Shown: in pieces, positions 1 through 6,702 of the stretch
Layout: every line of letters begins with the position of its first letter
How positions within the stretch are numbered: the first letter of the stretch is position 1
IMG/VR virus record: IMGVR_UViG_3300032516_001061
Coordinates: 1-22,196 of that record
Source: a virus
Direction: 5' to 3' (one strand)
Length of the DNA: 22,196 nucleotides
Notes under the pieces: generated by a model
The model's input: only the letters and a program-made list of their open reading frames with translations
Database searches by the model: none
What the model was told of the DNA's origin: nothing
Position numbers and translations under genes: made by a program

Positions 1-129
1 CGACGACCAGCCGATCGGGATGTCAACTCTGAGATGTGGTCCCCTATTAAATACGGCGTACCCCAGAGACTCGGTCTCTTCGCGGCTCCCTGCGTTGACC
101 ACGAAATCCCCTTCGTAGATATGGCTCAT
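1..129 (-). CDS. Partial hypothetical protein, cut by the window edge
   Basis: An ATG at 129-127 opens a frame of 43 codons that runs without a stop to base 1, so only the N-terminus is visible. It begins MSHIYEGDF and later contains the stretch RGPHLRVDIPIGW. A GAAAGGAAA ribosome binding site lies just upstream, and the start overlaps the stop of the preceding gene in an ATGA junction, the arrangement used by many genes here. I do not recognise the family. The coupling and ribosome binding site make it a likely real gene; its function is unknown. Confidence 0.65.
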   Translation of the reverse strand, partial: MSHIYEGDFVVNAGSREETESLGYAVFNRGPHLRVDIPIGWSS

Positions 130-527
130 GGCGTTTCCTTTCTCACGATCGTCGGGATCGTCGTGTGAAACTCGGGACCGTACAGCATCCCAAGTCGATG
201 TAGGATCTCATCGAGGTTACCACGAACTCCCTTCACATCTTCTCGATCAAGGAGCTTCTTCGACTCGTCGACGAGGTATGCGACCTTCTCGAGTGCAACC
301 TGTCTTGGGATCTCAGGCTCGGTGTAACCATCTCCCCCGACGAGGTAGACTGTCGATCGTGGCTTGAACTCATAAATTGTGTACCTCTCGTCGCTCGAGA
401 GGTCGTAGTCCTCGATCCATGGCGATCCGTGACAGCCACAGCCGATCACGACGATCCCTGTTTCGCGGCTGAGGATCGACAGCTCCGAAAGGAATCGCTT
501 AGCTCTTTGCTCCCAGCTTGCCGACAT
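126..527 (-). CDS. Hypothetical protein, 133 aa
   Basis: This is a complete 133-residue frame starting at ATG 527, with a weak GGAGAG motif about 10 bases upstream. Residues about 20-35 hold a hydrophobic strand followed by a GCGCHG motif (two Cys and a His) that could bind a metal, then an acidic middle and a charged helical C-terminus. It overlaps the next gene by an ATGA junction and the preceding gene by 29 bases, so it appears translationally coupled in a run of small phage genes. I do not recognise the family and give no function. No signal peptide or membrane segment is visible. Confidence 0.7.
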   Translation of the reverse strand: MSASWEQRAKRFLSELSILSRETGIVVIGCGCHGSPWIEDYDLSSDERYTIYEFKPRSTVYLVGGDGYTEPEIPRQVALEKVAYLVDESKKLLDREDVKGVRGNLDEILHRLGMLYGPEFHTTIPTIVRKETP

Positions 528-726
528 GTCGTTCGAACTCTCCTATGCTCCGTTCGAGCATCACCCATGCTTGGTTATCGTCGTAGTCGATCTGAATCGT
601 GAAGAGACATGCCTGGACTGTCATTGCGTACATGTCTCCCTGCTTCGATAGCTTCTTCACGTCGTCTTTGAGGTCCTGCAACCTGAGAAGAAGAGCGAAC
701 CTCTTCTCAGTCGCGGCGACGCCCAC
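499..726 (-). CDS. Hypothetical small helical protein, 75 aa (GTG start)
   Basis: The frame is open further upstream, to a GTG at 846, but the extra N-terminal 40 codons are Ser/Thr/Arg-rich, overlap the zinc-finger gene and look like an out-of-frame shadow. I therefore chose the GTG at 726, just before the stop of that gene. The remaining protein has a plausible amphipathic helix with many Lys, Leu and Asp, followed by a C-terminal helix. A second possible start is GTG 789, which has a good AAAGGA motif upstream, so the N-terminus is uncertain. The family is unknown. The 3' end overlaps the following gene by 29 bases. Confidence 0.5.
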   Translation of the reverse strand: MGVAATEKRFALLLRLQDLKDDVKKLSKQGDMYAMTVQACLFTIQIDYDDNQAWVMLERSIGEFERHVGKLGAKS

Positions 727-853
727 AAACCCCGCAAAAGTAGAACTGGTGTCTCCAGTCGTAGACGTACTTGTGCTCACAGGTCTCACCCCAGGGTCCT
801 TTCGAGAACGGCTCAGAAGGCGAGTCCTCGATCGAGGCGTCGCCACTCTTCAT
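707..853 (-). CDS. Small zinc-finger protein, 48 aa
   Basis: This is a 48-codon frame from ATG 853. Its C-terminal half carries a CxH pair (Cys25, His27) and a CxxCG pair (Cys40, Cys43), spaced like a small zinc ribbon and surrounded by aromatic residues (Tyr, Trp, Phe). Such tiny treble-clef or ribbon proteins are common in phage early regions. The start lies inside the end of the preceding gene (41-base overlap) and no strong ribosome binding site is visible, so the exact start is uncertain. The conserved-looking metal ligands are the main reason to accept it. Its role is unknown; nucleic-acid or protein binding is only a guess. Confidence 0.5.
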   Translation of the reverse strand: MKSGDASIEDSPSEPFSKGPWGETCEHKYVYDWRHQFYFCGVCGRRRD

Positions 854-1196
854 CAGACTTACGATCGAGTTCGATTTCGCCGTACGAGTCGAGCCTGGAA
901 TCGATATCATCCTTGCCTTCGTCTTCTTCGTCCTCGAACTCTTCGTCTTCTTCATCTTCTTCATCTTCGTCCTCGTCATCCCAGTCGTCGTCTTCGTCGG
1001 GATCACCCTCGTTCACGTAGTCCATGGTGATCGCGAGCAAGTGATCGTAGTCACCAGATGTGGCTTCGTCCCGGTACTCCTGGATGATCTTCGGGTCGAC
1101 ACCACCATCTCTCATCGCTTTTATGACACGACCCATGATGGCGAATGCATTGCCGTCTTCGCCCACGAGCTTTACGTACACATTAGTCTTCGGCAT
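813..1196 (-). CDS. Conserved phage protein with a long acidic tail, 127 aa
   Basis: ATG 1196 is preceded by an AAAGGA ribosome binding site. Residues 1-65 form a compact domain (beginning MPKTNVYVKLVGEDGNAF, with SGDYDHLL near residue 50) that resembles a hypothetical protein family I have seen in many tailed phages, where the same KLVGxDGNAFA and SGDYxHLL motifs recur. Residues about 66-105 are almost entirely Asp and Glu. The acidic tail could mimic DNA or keep the protein soluble; this is inference. It sits directly after the SWIM protein gene, whose stop lies 12 bases upstream of this start and overlaps the ribosome binding region, suggesting co-translation. Confidence 0.8.
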   Translation of the reverse strand: MPKTNVYVKLVGEDGNAFAIMGRVIKAMRDGGVDPKIIQEYRDEATSGDYDHLLAITMDYVNEGDPDEDDDWDDEDEDEEDEEDEEFEDEEDEGKDDIDSRLDSYGEIELDRKSDEEWRRLDRGLAF

Positions 1197-1208
1197 ATGA
1201 TTGTCCTT

Positions 1209-1577
1209 TCATCTCAGTGTTGCCCAGATCCCGTCTCCTACATAGAACATCTTTCGCTTTCGTCTCTGAGCTGACTCCTTCGATCCCCAGATCGTGATCT
1301 TCTGCTCTATGACTCTCGCGATATGCTGCCAGATAGCTAAGACGTGGGAGCAACCGCTTCTCGGATCGGTGTCTTCGAAGCGATTGAGCCCCCATTGGCA
1401 CGTACACGTATAGCTCGTACCGTGTCGTGTCACAACGTATATCTCGCCCGATCCACCTGACTTCACGATGTAGCTTGTCGGGCTTGCCCACCGAACTTCA
1501 TGCTTGAGACTCTTCAGCCAGATCGACTGTAGGTCTCTCACCCGCTTCGGTGGAAGCTGAATCCTCTGCTCGATCAT
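1209..1577 (-). CDS. SWIM-type zinc finger protein, 122 aa
   Basis: The protein carries a CxC (Cys58, Cys60) followed 15 residues later by CxH (Cys76, His78), the ligand pattern of the SWIM zinc finger (CxCx(n)CxH), in the context YTCTCQWG ... GCSHVLA typical of that family. SWIM domains bind DNA or protein partners in bacterial SNF2 proteins and transposases. Here the domain is alone, with a basic C-terminus (QRRKRK). The window also encodes a SNF2 helicase without its own SWIM domain, so a trans partnership is conceivable but unproven. ATG 1577 has an AGAAGG motif 9 bases upstream; the start lies 80 bases inside the preceding gene, an unusually long overlap, and GTG 1541 is an alternative start. 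Confidence 0.8.
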   Translation of the reverse strand: MIEQRIQLPPKRVRDLQSIWLKSLKHEVRWASPTSYIVKSGGSGEIYVVTRHGTSYTCTCQWGLNRFEDTDPRSGCSHVLAIWQHIARVIEQKITIWGSKESAQRRKRKMFYVGDGIWATLR

Positions 1578-1983
1578 TCGACACCGCCTTCTGTCTGATC
1601 GTAGCTGAAATCATGTTCCCGATGACTCTCGAGACATAGAACCCCCCACGGATCTTCGTATCCGTCTCCCGACCGTAGACCCCATCGAAGTACTGCTTGT
1701 CGAGATCGATCAGGACTTCGACGTTAGCCCAGGACTTATCCGTGTGAGCATACGTCTTGATCTTGAAGAACTTCGACCCATCCGGGAAGAGAACATCGAA
1801 CTCGAGGATGTCGCAGCTGTTCGGGTACTCGTCTCCGAGAGGTCTGAGCTGGAGAGCTTGTCTTCTTCCGTACTCGGTCTCGATATCCACGATCTCAGCT
1901 GTATCGAACCTCGGTGAAGTCGGTTCCTCACGATTGAGGATCTCCGCGACCTCTTCGGCCGTGAACTTCTTCTGGGATCTCAT
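1498..1983 (-). CDS. Hypothetical protein, 161 aa
   Basis: This is a complete 161-residue frame from ATG 1983, joined to the preceding gene by an ATGA overlap. The N-terminus (about residues 6-20, FTAEEVAEILNREE) resembles a short helix pair. The middle is beta-rich with aromatic and charged residues (about 55-115), and the last 30 residues are low-complexity and acidic. No catalytic motif, membrane segment or signal peptide is visible and I do not recognise the family. Its codon style matches its neighbours. The last 80 bases also encode the start of the SWIM protein in another frame. Confidence 0.75.
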   Translation of the reverse strand: MRSQKKFTAEEVAEILNREEPTSPRFDTAEIVDIETEYGRRQALQLRPLGDEYPNSCDILEFDVLFPDGSKFFKIKTYAHTDKSWANVEVLIDLDKQYFDGVYGRETDTKIRGGFYVSRVIGNMISATIRQKAVSNDRAEDSASTEAGERPTVDLAEESQA

Positions 1984-2228
1984 GCTTTTGCCTCGACGAG
2001 ATCGATCGTCTCGCCAACGAGTTCCTTGAGTGCGTTGAGCAAGAAGATCTGCTCCTCAATCTTGGTCACCCAGAGTCCCTGCTTCCCGGGGAGCCAGCTG
2101 TTGCCGCCATCGGTCGTGTACCAGCGTCGAAGATTGAGTCCCTCGATCTCGTTGTATACTTCCCGGCTGATCACGAACTTCTCTGATTCTCCAGTTTTCC
2201 TTTCGAACTTCTTCGACTTCGGTGCCAT
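1980..2228 (-). CDS. Hypothetical basic protein, 82 aa; first gene after the 2.3 kb regulatory region
   Basis: ATG 2228 has a good AAAGGAG ribosome binding site. The N-terminus is strongly basic (Lys/Arg-rich, residues 3-18). The middle contains a Trp-rich segment (RRWYTTDGGNSWLPGKQG) and the C-terminus is a hydrophobic helix. It is the first gene after the AT-rich 2229-2451 region, so it probably heads the leftmost transcript. The family is not recognised; the basic N-terminus and small size would suit a nucleic-acid-associated early protein, which is only an inference. Confidence 0.75.
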   Translation of the reverse strand: MAPKSKKFERKTGESEKFVISREVYNEIEGLNLRRWYTTDGGNSWLPGKQGLWVTKIEEQIFLLNALKELVGETIDLVEAKA

Positions 2229-2451
2229 CTGTCATTCTCCTTTGCTCTCTGTGATCTTATTGTTGATTGAGTGCTCGACTGAACTGCACCTCCTGTCGAT
2301 GTCCTTGATGTTATGTTCCCAAGTTCTTAAGCCGACCTGCTGCTCGCCTGGAATCTCCTATTTCCTATTATCCTAATTATAATTGATGAAGATTAGAATA
2401 GGATTAGAGAGAGATTAAGATACAATTAGAGAACATAAATCATCAATCATC
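2229..2451 (-). promoter_or_regulatory. AT-rich non-coding region with a -10 box (2376-2381) and upstream iterons
   Basis: No gene fits these 223 bases. Read on the minus strand, a perfect TATAAT lies at 2381-2376. No convincing -35 box sits 16-18 bases upstream; instead that space is filled by 11-bp direct repeats (see the repeat at 2391-2434). This suggests an activator-dependent promoter for the leftmost gene run. The predicted leader to ATG 2228 would be about 140 bases and contains several purine-rich AGGAG-like motifs but no open frame longer than about 10 codons. No terminator hairpin with a T tract is visible after the FemAB-like gene. Confidence 0.55.
2391..2434. repeat. Four tandem 11-bp direct repeats (GATTAGA iterons)
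   Basis: On the plus strand the units are gattagaatag (2391), gattagagaga (2402), gattaagatac (2413) and aattagagaac (2424). They have an exact 11-base period and a shared core (g/a)attag or gattaa. The period is close to one helical turn, so a protein could bind all copies on one DNA face. The array begins 10 bases upstream of the TATAAT box of the leftward promoter. Two further copies with the same 11-base spacing occur at 18546 and 18557, upstream of another promoter. Confidence 0.7.
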
Positions 2452-3768
2452 TCAATCAACGTGATAGGGGAACGAAGTTACGAAGGTATACGTCGTCACA
2501 TCGTTCCCAGACTTAGCGTATCTCAGCTTGTGAGCTGGGAGCCCGTCCCCTCCCCCATCGTACGTTCCCATGTTCAAGTACTCGATCCCCTTATCTTCGA
2601 GGAGACTGAACAGCACCGACATCATTGCATCCGTAGTCCCTGACTTCCCACCATAGACCGGACTCCCGTCAGGTGCCATCGAGTAGTTCAGGCTCTTTTC
2701 GACGAGAAGTGTAGCAATCTCTGGTCGTCCCGAGAGCCTATCACAGATCACGAAGGATGTCGGGAAGCTCAGATCGAAGTAGCAGGGATCGACTGTCGAA
2801 TTTCCGACCCTAGGATCTTCACGAGTCCCCAGAATCGCGAACGGATAGATCGATAGAGCTTTGATAGCGACTTCGTCTCGTGAGAGTGCGGGCTGACGAT
2901 GCTTATCGTAGTTGAGTCTCTTCCACTCGTTGAGAACTCGAAGCATTCGTGTCGGAGAGTCCTCGAACCAGAATGACGGATCCTGATAGTACTTCGTTTC
3001 ACGCCATGTCTTACGTAGACCGGACCTCTGGTTCTTGCTGAAGATGTCATCGGTGTGAGTATTGACCCATCTGATGTCCACAAGTGCTTGCTTGTGGGGA
3101 TAGACAACTCCTCGTGGATCGAACTCTCTAAATTGACTTAGTCTCTGCGCGGACACGTTTACGATCGAGACCGGTCGAACGCTCCCGGGAGCGATCATTA
3201 TCGCAAGCTTGAGGAGTTCGTTGACGGGAATCACTCCATCATCGAAGATCCTGAATCGGGGTTGATCCTTGAACTTCCTGATGACGATCCCTTGGGCATG
3301 ACCATACCATTCGACGAAGAAGCCCGTATCTCTCGCGAGCTCGTACGACCAGAGATACCCGAAGCTTGCTTCGTGATGCGGTGCTCCAAATCGACAGAAA
3401 TGTTTGTTGACGAGAATGTTGTCATCGACTCCAATCGTCGGGTGATTAATCACCCAATCGAGATGGTTGCGATCCCAGCTAGTCCACTCGCTCACGGAGA
3501 GTTTAGGTTCGCGTTTCACGAACCCCACGATTCGATATGGTTGTCCCCGACCTTTGCGGCCGCCCGTAACCTCGAAGCCCACACTGCGAAGTGAGGCTAC
3601 TGTGTTCATTCGAACGGTCTCTACGTTCGGCGAATCGACCGAACGGTCGATCTTCTTCGCAATGAGCTCCGAAAGTTCGTCCTTCGAAACTCCGCGCAGA
3701 AGAGCTTCGACATATTCGACATCTACGTAGCCGAGTTTTGCAATAGCTTCCGGTGTCATATCGACCAT
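2452..3768 (-). CDS. Predicted FemAB/GNAT-fold acyltransferase-like protein, 438 aa
   Basis: The C-terminal half (about residues 240-425) resembles FemAB and DUF2156-type double-GNAT transferases. It has a basic SKNQRSGLRKTWRE helix near 244-257, a helix ending in a Tyr/Arg-rich segment (280-295), a strand followed by a glycine-rich turn (371-377), a long helix ending EDKGIEYLNMG (391-401), and a terminal GLPAHKLRYA like the family's closing FKxxFG-type motif. Such enzymes use acyl or aminoacyl donors to modify amines. The first 85 residues look like a winged-helix domain and residues 90-235 are unassigned. The start is ATG 3768, with AGGAG 8 bases upstream; a longer frame to 3867 would overlap the previous gene. 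The function here is inference: a role in DNA-base hypermodification is possible but untested. Confidence 0.5.
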   Translation of the reverse strand: MVDMTPEAIAKLGYVDVEYVEALLRGVSKDELSELIAKKIDRSVDSPNVETVRMNTVASLRSVGFEVTGGRKGRGQPYRIVGFVKREPKLSVSEWTSWDRNHLDWVINHPTIGVDDNILVNKHFCRFGAPHHEASFGYLWSYELARDTGFFVEWYGHAQGIVIRKFKDQPRFRIFDDGVIPVNELLKLAIMIAPGSVRPVSIVNVSAQRLSQFREFDPRGVVYPHKQALVDIRWVNTHTDDIFSKNQRSGLRKTWRETKYYQDPSFWFEDSPTRMLRVLNEWKRLNYDKHRQPALSRDEVAIKALSIYPFAILGTREDPRVGNSTVDPCYFDLSFPTSFVICDRLSGRPEIATLLVEKSLNYSMAPDGSPVYGGKSGTTDAMMSVLFSLLEDKGIEYLNMGTYDGGGDGLPAHKLRYAKSGNDVTTYTFVTSFPYHVD

Positions 3769-3779
3769 GAACTTTGCTC

Positions 3780-4106
3780 CTACTTCACGATCTGCACGAG
3801 CTCGAAGATCATCTCGTGACAGTACTCGTATCGTTCCACAACTGGACGAGACTGATTCGGGTGCCACTCGATTTCGACGACTGGCATCTCCCCAGGATTG
3901 TACGATCTCTTGACGGTCCCGAGCGATCCCTTCGGGACTGTGTCGTTCCCGAAGAGACCCATCCTCACGGTCTGACCTACCACGAAGTAAGGCTTCAGAT
4001 CGGGATACCTCGTCTTCGAGTGAAACGGATCCTCACGTCCCCGAATCCCTGCGATTGACCCGACCATCCCTGTGATTGCTCCTACGATCTCAGCTAGTCC
4101 TGACAT
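3780..4106 (-). CDS. Small protein with hydrophobic N-terminus and SH3-like barrel, 108 aa
   Basis: ATG 4106 has a GAAGGG motif 8 bases upstream; the longer TTG start at 4133 has no such signal. Residues 4-21 are Gly/Ile/Val-rich (IVGAITGMVGSIAGI), long enough for a short membrane-associated helix. Residues about 45-105 look like a small beta-barrel of the KOW/SH3 type, with GQTVRMG, a PKGSLGTV turn and a hydrophobic strand before a Trp. The family is not firmly recognised. The start overlaps the preceding gene's stop by 13 bases, and the stop lies 12 bases before the start of the FemAB-like gene. Confidence 0.65.
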   Translation of the reverse strand: MSGLAEIVGAITGMVGSIAGIRGREDPFHSKTRYPDLKPYFVVGQTVRMGLFGNDTVPKGSLGTVKRSYNPGEMPVVEIEWHPNQSRPVVERYEYCHEMIFELVQIVK

Positions 4107-4327
4107 GGATAGTACCCTTCGTGAATGATCCAACCGCGATTATCAGCTGTCGGTGTCTCTACTAGAGGACATCTCTGCCAGATCACGATATACGGATCAG
4201 TCGAATACATCCCGCCAGAAGATCGATGAGGTCCCTCATGACCGGGAAGAGCATCGCACATGAATCGTGTCCCGATCTCCTCGTCGTCGCCTTTCACGAC
4301 CAAGAACTCTCCACAGATTGTTCCCAT
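4094..4327 (-). CDS. Small zinc-binding protein, 77 aa
   Basis: The start ATG 4327 directly follows the TAG of the preceding gene, and an AGGAGG ribosome binding site is embedded in that gene's last codons. The protein shows Cys5, Cys24, then LPGHEGPH (His30, His34), a pattern seen in many small actinobacteriophage proteins (CxLPxGHxGPH) and presumed to bind one zinc ion. The remainder is short, with Trp residues at 50 and 66. Its function is unknown. It belongs to the three-gene run downstream of the 4.6 kb promoter. Confidence 0.75.
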   Translation of the reverse strand: MGTICGEFLVVKGDDEEIGTRFMCDALPGHEGPHRSSGGMYSTDPYIVIWQRCPLVETPTADNRGWIIHEGYYPCQD

Positions 4328-4573
4328 CTAAGCCTCCTCGTCGTCGATATCCCCGTCCGTTGAGTCGTTCTTCTTGAGTTCAGACTTCAAGCATTCGAGC
4401 CAGTGATCCACCGATCCGAGAGGAGATTCGAGAAGATGACGGAGTTTCTTCGCGAGTCTCTCCCCGTAGTAATCGTTTCTCGTGATTGGATCGAAGCACT
4501 CGAGTGCCTCTGCTAGAAGAATTCGACCCTCCTCTACGCATGCAATCTTCTGCTGTCTTGTCAGCTGTGCCAT
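4328..4573 (-). CDS. Hypothetical helical protein, 81 aa; first gene after the 4.6 kb promoter
   Basis: ATG 4573 has an AGGAGG ribosome binding site 4 bases upstream, among the strongest in the window. The protein is predicted helical, with an N-terminal TRQQKIACVEEGRILLAEAL segment, a charged middle and an acidic tail (DGDIDDEEA). No known domain is recognised. It is the first gene read from the strong promoter at 4623-4652, so it is probably expressed well and early in that transcript. A second AAGGAGG with an ATG three bases later (4614) precedes it in another frame; I treat that as part of the leader. Confidence 0.8.
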   Translation of the reverse strand: MAQLTRQQKIACVEEGRILLAEALECFDPITRNDYYGERLAKKLRHLLESPLGSVDHWLECLKSELKKNDSTDGDIDDEEA

Positions 4574-4622
4574 GCTCCCTCCTGAATTCGGTTGAATGGA
4601 TCATGGACCTCCTTATATTATA

Positions 4623-4652
4623 ATTATAATTGATCAGAGCGCTGAAGGTCAA
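4623..4652 (-). promoter_or_regulatory. Sigma-70-like promoter (TTGACC, 18 bp, TATAAT)
   Basis: On the minus strand TTGACC lies at 4652-4647 and TATAAT at 4628-4623, with an 18-base spacer; 11 of 12 consensus bases match. It points at the 4328-4573 gene about 50 bases downstream. The -35 box is part of the inverted repeat half-site TGACCCCTATT (minus strand), so a protein bound there would block polymerase. A short hairpin (ggggt, 6-base loop, acccc; 4655-4670) sits immediately upstream of the -35 box. Confidence 0.75.
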
Positions 4653-4788
4653 TAGGGGTCAGAGAACCCCATCGAGATCCATTGATGCCATGGTTTCTAC
4701 ATATCCTCAGAGATCTCATGTGTCCTGCATCCTCACAGAGTTGTACTGTATCCTACATTGAATGTCAATACTAACGATGACCCCTATT
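4651..4788. repeat. Inverted 11-bp repeat AATAGGGGTCA flanking the intergenic region
   Basis: The plus strand has aataggggtca at 4651-4661 and its exact complement tgacccctatt at 4778-4788. The two arms lie about 116 bases apart within the only substantial non-coding region between the primase gene and the small genes to its left. One arm overlaps the -35 box of the strong promoter; the other lies about 10 bases upstream of the TTGACA of the weaker one. This fits paired operators for a repressor, possibly the XRE protein encoded at 6635-6955, which is inference. Confidence 0.6.
4740..4768 (-). promoter_or_regulatory. Possible second promoter (TTGACA, 17 bp, TACAAC)
   Basis: The minus strand shows a perfect TTGACA at 4768-4763 and TACAAC at 4745-4740, 17 bases apart; the -10 box matches only 4 of 6. 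It lies in the same non-coding region (4574-4815) and would give a leader of about 160 bases, including the downstream promoter. Around it the element atcctca or atcctac recurs at 4703, 4729 and 4750 on the plus strand, a possible operator family. I rate the promoter as plausible, not certain. Confidence 0.4.
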
Positions 4789-4815
4789 CTCTAATTCCGA
4801 CGTCATGTTTGCGCA

Positions 4816-6702
4816 TCAGACTTCTGTCGAGAACCACTTGTCTGGTTTCGGGCCTCCCTTAACACCGGGAGCACGTTCAACTTTCTCTCGACGAACTCGA
4901 CCATCACTTTCGAGTGACTTTAATACGCCTCGGATCGTTTGTTCAGAGACTCCGTCGAGACAGTCTGCAATCTGATCGACGAGCATTCCGTCAGGAGCTA
5001 AGCTCTTTAGCATTTGAGAAATCGACCCGATGAGCCTCCCACCTGACGATTTCTTCGTGCCAAGTTCAGATTCGACTTTGTAACAATCTTCGAGCTCCGT
5101 GAATCTATACGACCAAGCTGTCTCCGCTGATGACTTGTACTCTCCTTGGACGGGTACCCATCCCTCGTCTCCCGGTTCATCTCCCTGTAGAAAGAGAGAT
5201 GCTTCCGAGAACGCGTGAAATGCCATCGACCCGTAAGACCCCTTCCCCTGACCAGACGCACCCTTTCCCTTGTGATGGACTAGCAATACGCCCGACCCGA
5301 TTTCGGACCTGATCCGCTCAGCTGAGCTGAAGACTGATCCCCCGACCTCAGTAGCTTTGAATTCATCGACTCCAGCCATCATCCTAAGGATCGGATCGAA
5401 GATCACGAGAGAGATCTCTCCGTGACGATACTTGATATCACGAAGCCAGAGGATTAGATCGGAGACGTTCTCGGGTGTGAAGAAGAACTCTCGACTCAGG
5501 TCGAGATAGAGTGGAGCTGATAGCGGGGTCGGGAGCCGAACTTTGATCGATCGATGATCCCCGTTCGTGGAGAAATCACCCCCGAGACCTTTCGCGATGA
5601 GGATCTTCGCAAGTCGATCTTGGAGCAAGTTCTCGGGATCTTCCTTCGTGATGTAGACCACAGGACCCGGTCGCATGATCGGAAACGACCCGAGGAATGG
5701 GAGTCCGGAAGCAATAGAGATGCCGAGGTCGAGAGACAGCCAGGACTTCCCCATCTTTGGAGCACCTACGATCATCCCGATCGCATGACTAAGCCAGATG
5801 CCCTCGACATCCCAGGGTTGTGTCGGGACTTGCATCGCCATGAACGAAGCTATCGAGACTTTAGATGGTCTCGGAGGTTCGATCTGTTTCGGTGCTAGTG
5901 ACCTCAGAAGATTCCTGACGAACGAGGTGTCTTTCTTTCGGAGCCAGTAGTCCCTGAGATCTTTCTCTGATGAGAGAGGGTCGAGGATCTCTGCGAGGTT
6001 GATTACAATCGAGGAGATTGCTGCTTGAAGTGCTAGCGAAGCTGCTGCTCTTGCTCCCTCGATCCCAGGTTGATCGATATCGAAACAGAAGACGATCTGA
6101 CGAACACCTCGTTCACGGAGGACACGATAGACAGCTGTTGAGATCGGTGTCTGGGCTCCCTTCGTGATTGCGAAAGCTGGGAACCCCAGATAACGTAGAA
6201 CGCCACAATCGGACTCCCCTTCTGTCAACCAGATTTCGTCGGGGAGCTTGTCTGTGACTTCGGGCCAGAGAGGTGGCGTCGATGCTCCCGATGGTTCCCA
6301 TCTGAATGATTTCTGTCTCGTCGGTCGATGCTTCTCGATAGTATGATTTGCCCATGTGAAAGCAACTCCAGTAGGGGTCTCCCTCATCCCCCACGAAGTC
6401 CACTCGCTCCAGGGAACGCCTGTGTACTCTTGCCACCACGAAGATCCCTCACCGACGACTTCTTTCCCTGTTATCGTGATCGTCGGAGCTGGTTCGTCGT
6501 CTTCGAGACAGGTTAGGATCTCGCTGTATGAGCACCCCCGAAAGCAATGAACGAGAACTCCCTCGTCAGGGTCGATCGAGAGATGAAGGCTCGGTTCGAC
6601 ATCATCGTGAGCGGGACAGAGAGCTGTGAAGCCATCAGATGTCTGTCGAATCCCACTCAACCGTGCTAGCCACCAGCTCAGTGGTTTCGGGACTGACGAC
6701 AT
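4816..6702 (-). CDS. Primase-helicase: CHC2 zinc finger, TOPRIM and RepA-like AAA helicase, 628 aa
   Basis: This protein is predicted to make primers and unwind DNA at the phage fork. Domains in order: a DnaG-type zinc finger with Cys29, His32, Cys53 and Cys57 (CPAHDD ... HCFRGCS); a TOPRIM domain with the acidic motif WLTEGESD (Glu161) and CFDIDQPG (Asp208, Asp210); a RecA/RepA-like ATPase with Walker A GAPKMGKS (313-320), Walker B SLVIFDP (Asp436) and a VHHKGKG motif (476-477); and a C-terminal winged helix (about 565-628). This order is usual for phage bifunctional primase-helicases of the RepA type. The start is ATG 6702 with an AGGAG upstream, 68 bases inside the XRE gene's 3' end. No key residue appears lost. 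Confidence 0.93.
   Translation of the reverse strand: MSSVPKPLSWWLARLSGIRQTSDGFTALCPAHDDVEPSLHLSIDPDEGVLVHCFRGCSYSEILTCLEDDEPAPTITITGKEVVGEGSSWWQEYTGVPWSEWTSWGMRETPTGVAFTWANHTIEKHRPTRQKSFRWEPSGASTPPLWPEVTDKLPDEIWLTEGESDCGVLRYLGFPAFAITKGAQTPISTAVYRVLRERGVRQIVFCFDIDQPGIEGARAAASLALQAAISSIVINLAEILDPLSSEKDLRDYWLRKKDTSFVRNLLRSLAPKQIEPPRPSKVSIASFMAMQVPTQPWDVEGIWLSHAIGMIVGAPKMGKSWLSLDLGISIASGLPFLGSFPIMRPGPVVYITKEDPENLLQDRLAKILIAKGLGGDFSTNGDHRSIKVRLPTPLSAPLYLDLSREFFFTPENVSDLILWLRDIKYRHGEISLVIFDPILRMMAGVDEFKATEVGGSVFSSAERIRSEIGSGVLLVHHKGKGASGQGKGSYGSMAFHAFSEASLFLQGDEPGDEGWVPVQGEYKSSAETAWSYRFTELEDCYKVESELGTKKSSGGRLIGSISQMLKSLAPDGMLVDQIADCLDGVSEQTIRGVLKSLESDGRVRREKVERAPGVKGGPKPDKWFSTEV

Noticed and set aside
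3769-3867. N-terminal extension of the FemAB-like protein to 471 residues
   Set aside because: It overlaps the previous gene by 88 bases and has no ribosome site, while ATG 3768 has a well-placed AGGAG.
4380-4614. Leader frame starting at ATG 4614 after AAGGAGG
   Set aside because: The spacing of three bases is too short for efficient initiation and the product is an out-of-frame shadow of the 4328-4573 gene.
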